Below, one piece after another: positions 53,202 through 55,215 of a DNA stretch of 55,215 bases. Source of the stretch: Nostoc linckia z4 (lineage in GTDB: Bacteria > Cyanobacteriota > Cyanobacteriia > Cyanobacteriales > Nostocaceae); NCBI RefSeq assembly GCF_002608075.1, contig NZ_LAHA01000014.1, forward strand, positions 151,900-207,114. The letters are read 5' to 3'. The notes beneath the pieces are model-generated. The model was given only the letters and a program-made list of their open reading frames with translations, was not told where the DNA came from and did no database searches. Positions within the stretch are counted from its first letter, which is position 1; each line of letters opens with the position of its first letter. A program made the position numbers and the translations under genes.

Positions 53202-54950
53202 TCAAATCTGCTCCCCACGACGGTGATTAGCGGCTTGCAGTAACAAAGATTCGGCAAAAGCGATGGCATCACTCGCTGATTTGCCACCAGCTAATTGTGC
53301 TAGTTCTTCCCGGCGAGTACTTAAATTATCTAAGGCAGTAACTCGCACAACAGTACGTTGTTCCCCACTACCATTGTTAGCTTTTTTACCTTTGTCTTGA
53401 TTAATAGTTTGCTTATCTACCCGGAAATGGCGGTCTGCCATTGCTGCCACTAAGGGCTGGTGGGTAACACATAATACTTGGTTGCGTTGGCTGAGTTGGT
53501 GTAATTTTTCAGCGATCGCTTGGGCGACTCTTCCAGAAACCCCCACATCAATTTCATCAAATACCATTGTCCCGGCGGCATCAACTTGAGAAAAACAAGC
53601 TTTCAAAGCCAATAAAAAGCGGCTCATTTCCCCACCAGAGGCAATTTCTGTTAATGGTTGCAGTGGTTCTCCGGGGTTGGGGCTAAACATAAAGGTAATT
53701 TTATCTGCTCCCATTGCAGTTGGGAAAGTCGGCAAAATTTCAACTTGAAATTTCACCTTTTCCATTGCTAAAGGTTTAAGTTCCGATATCAAACGCGATT
53801 CTAAATTAGCTGCGGCCTTGCTACGCAGTTGAGTTAATCGATGGCTGGTTTCGGTGAGTTTTTCCAAACACGCCTTTTCTTGTTGTTCTAAACTTTCAAT
53901 CGATTGTTCGCTGTCGTTAAGTAGGGCTAATTCTGCTTGGATACGCTGATAATAAGCGATGGCTTCTGTTAACGTCGGCCCATACTTGCGACAAATTTGC
54001 TTTAATTCCCGAACCCGTTCTTCCACTTCTTCCAATCGCTGGGGATCGGCTTCTAAACTATCGCCATAAGCATTAATCTGCCTTCCCACTTCCATCACCG
54101 CAGCTTGGGCATCCCTGACTAATTCCAACAAAGGTTGCAGCTGGGTGTCGTATTCCACCATGTCATTTAATGTGGCTTCGCTGTCTCCCAATAAATCTGC
54201 GGCGGCGGGAGTTTCATCGTCGTTTTGATACAAAGCCTGATAAATTTTGTAGCTCATTTGTTGCAAATCAACAACATGATTCAGGCGTTCCCGTTCTTGC
54301 GCTAGCTGTTCCAATTCATTCGCTTCGCTAAGATTTGCTGCTCCTAATTCTTGCACTTGATAGGTAAGCAAATCGAGTTGTTGCAAACGTTCCCGTTCTG
54401 ATGTCCGGCGTTTTTCTAGTGCTAGATGTGCTTGTTGGTAAGCATTAAAGCTATTGGCGACCTTTTGGCGTTGCTGCATCAGCGAGTCACCCCCATACAA
54501 ATCCAACCAGTCCCGGACTTGGGCGGATTGTCCTACTTGCACCGTTTGACCTTGGGCTGTGATTTCCACCAAGCGATCGCGCAATCCTACCATTACCTGG
54601 CGATTTACCAACACCCCATTCACCCGCGATCGGCTGCGGACGTTACTAGCCGTGGCGGAGATTTCTCGGCTAATAACTACACAATTTTCATCAAGCAAAT
54701 CGATTTCCTGTTCCGTCAACCAAGCAGCTAAGGGGGGGTTGGAAGTGAAAGTAGCTTCTACCATTGCCCGACTCGTCCCTGTGCGAATCACTCGACTAGA
54801 GACTTTACCGCCCAAAGCAGCATCAATGGCATCTAAAATAATTGATTTTCCAGCGCCGGTTTCACCAGTCAATACATTGAGTCCCGCGCCAAATTCTAAT
54901 TCTAGTTGGTCAATCAGGGCAAAATTTTCAATTCGCAAGCAAAGCAACAT
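53202..54950 (-). CDS. recN: DNA repair protein RecN
   Basis: RecN is an SMC-like ATPase recruited to double-strand breaks in RecA-dependent repair. The 582-residue protein has MLLCLRIENFALIDQLELEF (about 1-20), Walker A NVLTGETGAGKSIILDAID (about 25-43), a long coiled-coil middle (ERERLQQLDLLTYQVQELGA), the signature ASGGEMSRFLLALKA, Walker B GTMVFDEIDVGVSGRVAQAI and the H-loop VLCVTHQPLVAAMADRHF. All key residues are present and length is normal. The ATG at 54950 lacks a clear Shine-Dalgarno. Any SOS box upstream was not identified. Confidence 0.95.
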   Translation of the reverse strand: MLLCLRIENFALIDQLELEFGAGLNVLTGETGAGKSIILDAIDAALGGKVSSRVIRTGTSRAMVEATFTSNPPLAAWLTEQEIDLLDENCVVISREISATASNVRSRSRVNGVLVNRQVMVGLRDRLVEITAQGQTVQVGQSAQVRDWLDLYGGDSLMQQRQKVANSFNAYQQAHLALEKRRTSERERLQQLDLLTYQVQELGAANLSEANELEQLAQERERLNHVVDLQQMSYKIYQALYQNDDETPAAADLLGDSEATLNDMVEYDTQLQPLLELVRDAQAAVMEVGRQINAYGDSLEADPQRLEEVEERVRELKQICRKYGPTLTEAIAYYQRIQAELALLNDSEQSIESLEQQEKACLEKLTETSHRLTQLRSKAAANLESRLISELKPLAMEKVKFQVEILPTFPTAMGADKITFMFSPNPGEPLQPLTEIASGGEMSRFLLALKACFSQVDAAGTMVFDEIDVGVSGRVAQAIAEKLHQLSQRNQVLCVTHQPLVAAMADRHFRVDKQTINQDKGKKANNGSGEQRTVVRVTALDNLSTRREELAQLAGGKSASDAIAFAESLLLQAANHRRGEQI

Positions 54951-55215
54951 CTAGCCAAAGTCTCCTTCCATTGTGCTGAGTGCCCAGTCGTGAGTCAGAA
55001 GAAAATTTCGGAGTTAGTTAGTAAGGGCGCATGTCTTTACTTCAAGACTTGGCACTTTTAACTCAGCACCGAGAAAGGCAGCAATACCTACTACTATTAA
55101 ATTAATACGCCCATATTAGTGTAGCAAAGCAATAGTTATTGGGGAATGGGGCATTGGGCATTGGGCATTGGGCATTGGGCATTGGGCATTGGGCATTGGG
55201 CATTGGGCATTGGGC
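54951..55215. repeat. Intergenic region ending in GGGCATT heptamers
   Basis: Bases 54951-55140 are ordinary AT-rich sequence with the probable recN promoter. Bases 55141-55215 are ten or so GGGCATT units, the same heptamer as at 6283 and 8087, and the array runs off the end of the window. Confidence 0.85.

Noticed and set aside
1..55215. tRNA, rRNA or other structural RNA genes
   Set aside because: Reading every intergenic gap showed no tRNA T-arm GTTCGAATC-type signature or rRNA-like sequence. A tRNAscan or Rfam search would settle it.

Overview
The window comes from a filamentous, heterocyst-type cyanobacterium (Nostocales, Nostoc/Anabaena/Calothrix-like). The evidence is psaD (photosystem I), ycf54 (chlorophyll synthesis), crtE, a DUF3131/cellulose-synthase-like polysaccharide cluster, a DICT-domain kinase, many GCGATCGC (HIP1) octamers, and intergenic spaces packed with heptamer-type short tandem repeats and palindromes. 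The sequence is chromosomal. I found no rRNA, tRNA, CRISPR array, phage gene or intact insertion sequence.

Layout. 0-9.4 kb holds small housekeeping and metabolic genes: pdxJ, a SnoaL-like/pathogen-related protein, ycf54, a secreted protein, the reverse-strand trio folD-crtE-DUF212, a lipoprotein, a Nudix hydrolase and an AI-2E family permease. 9.4-14.5 kb holds a histidine kinase, a PEP-CTERM protein, a MITE-like palindrome and a Tat-exported PhoD phosphatase. 14.5-16.5 kb is a two-gene AAA ATPase/DUF4276 cassette placed between two diverged copies of the mutS 5' leader; it is followed by mutS and, convergently, thrS. 21.6-30.6 kb carries DUF2605, DUF2973, a glycogen-debranching-type glucosidase, a DICT-GAF histidine kinase, psaD and trpE. 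31-37 kb is an exopolysaccharide-type cluster (tandem DUF3131 protein, membrane GT2, PIG-L deacetylase).

37.2-51.3 kb is a dense signalling region. It has a partner-switching set (STAS antagonist, REC-PP2C phosphatase, RsbW-like kinase), an Rpn-type nuclease, and a reverse-strand run of five genes: a giant GAF-CHASE3-PAS-GAF-GAF hybrid kinase, a coiled-coil protein, a membrane protein with a roadblock-like region plus BON and OmpA domains, a Ras-like small GTPase, and a second hybrid kinase. The two hybrid kinases share a nearly identical REC-HPt tail. The kinase/roadblock/GTPase composition resembles Streptomyces conservons and MglA/MglB systems, and is the most interesting candidate system along with the AAA/DUF4276 cassette. 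The window closes with an outer-membrane beta-barrel protein and recN.

Repeats are a theme of their own: heptamer arrays, long purine/pyrimidine hairpins with a shared core, TATAGCA-ended palindromes, 29-bp palindromes with a compensatory change, and repeat-like material read through in frame inside mutS, trpE and two kinases. Start codons were chosen from family alignments known to me and from visible Shine-Dalgarno sequences; no database search was possible.
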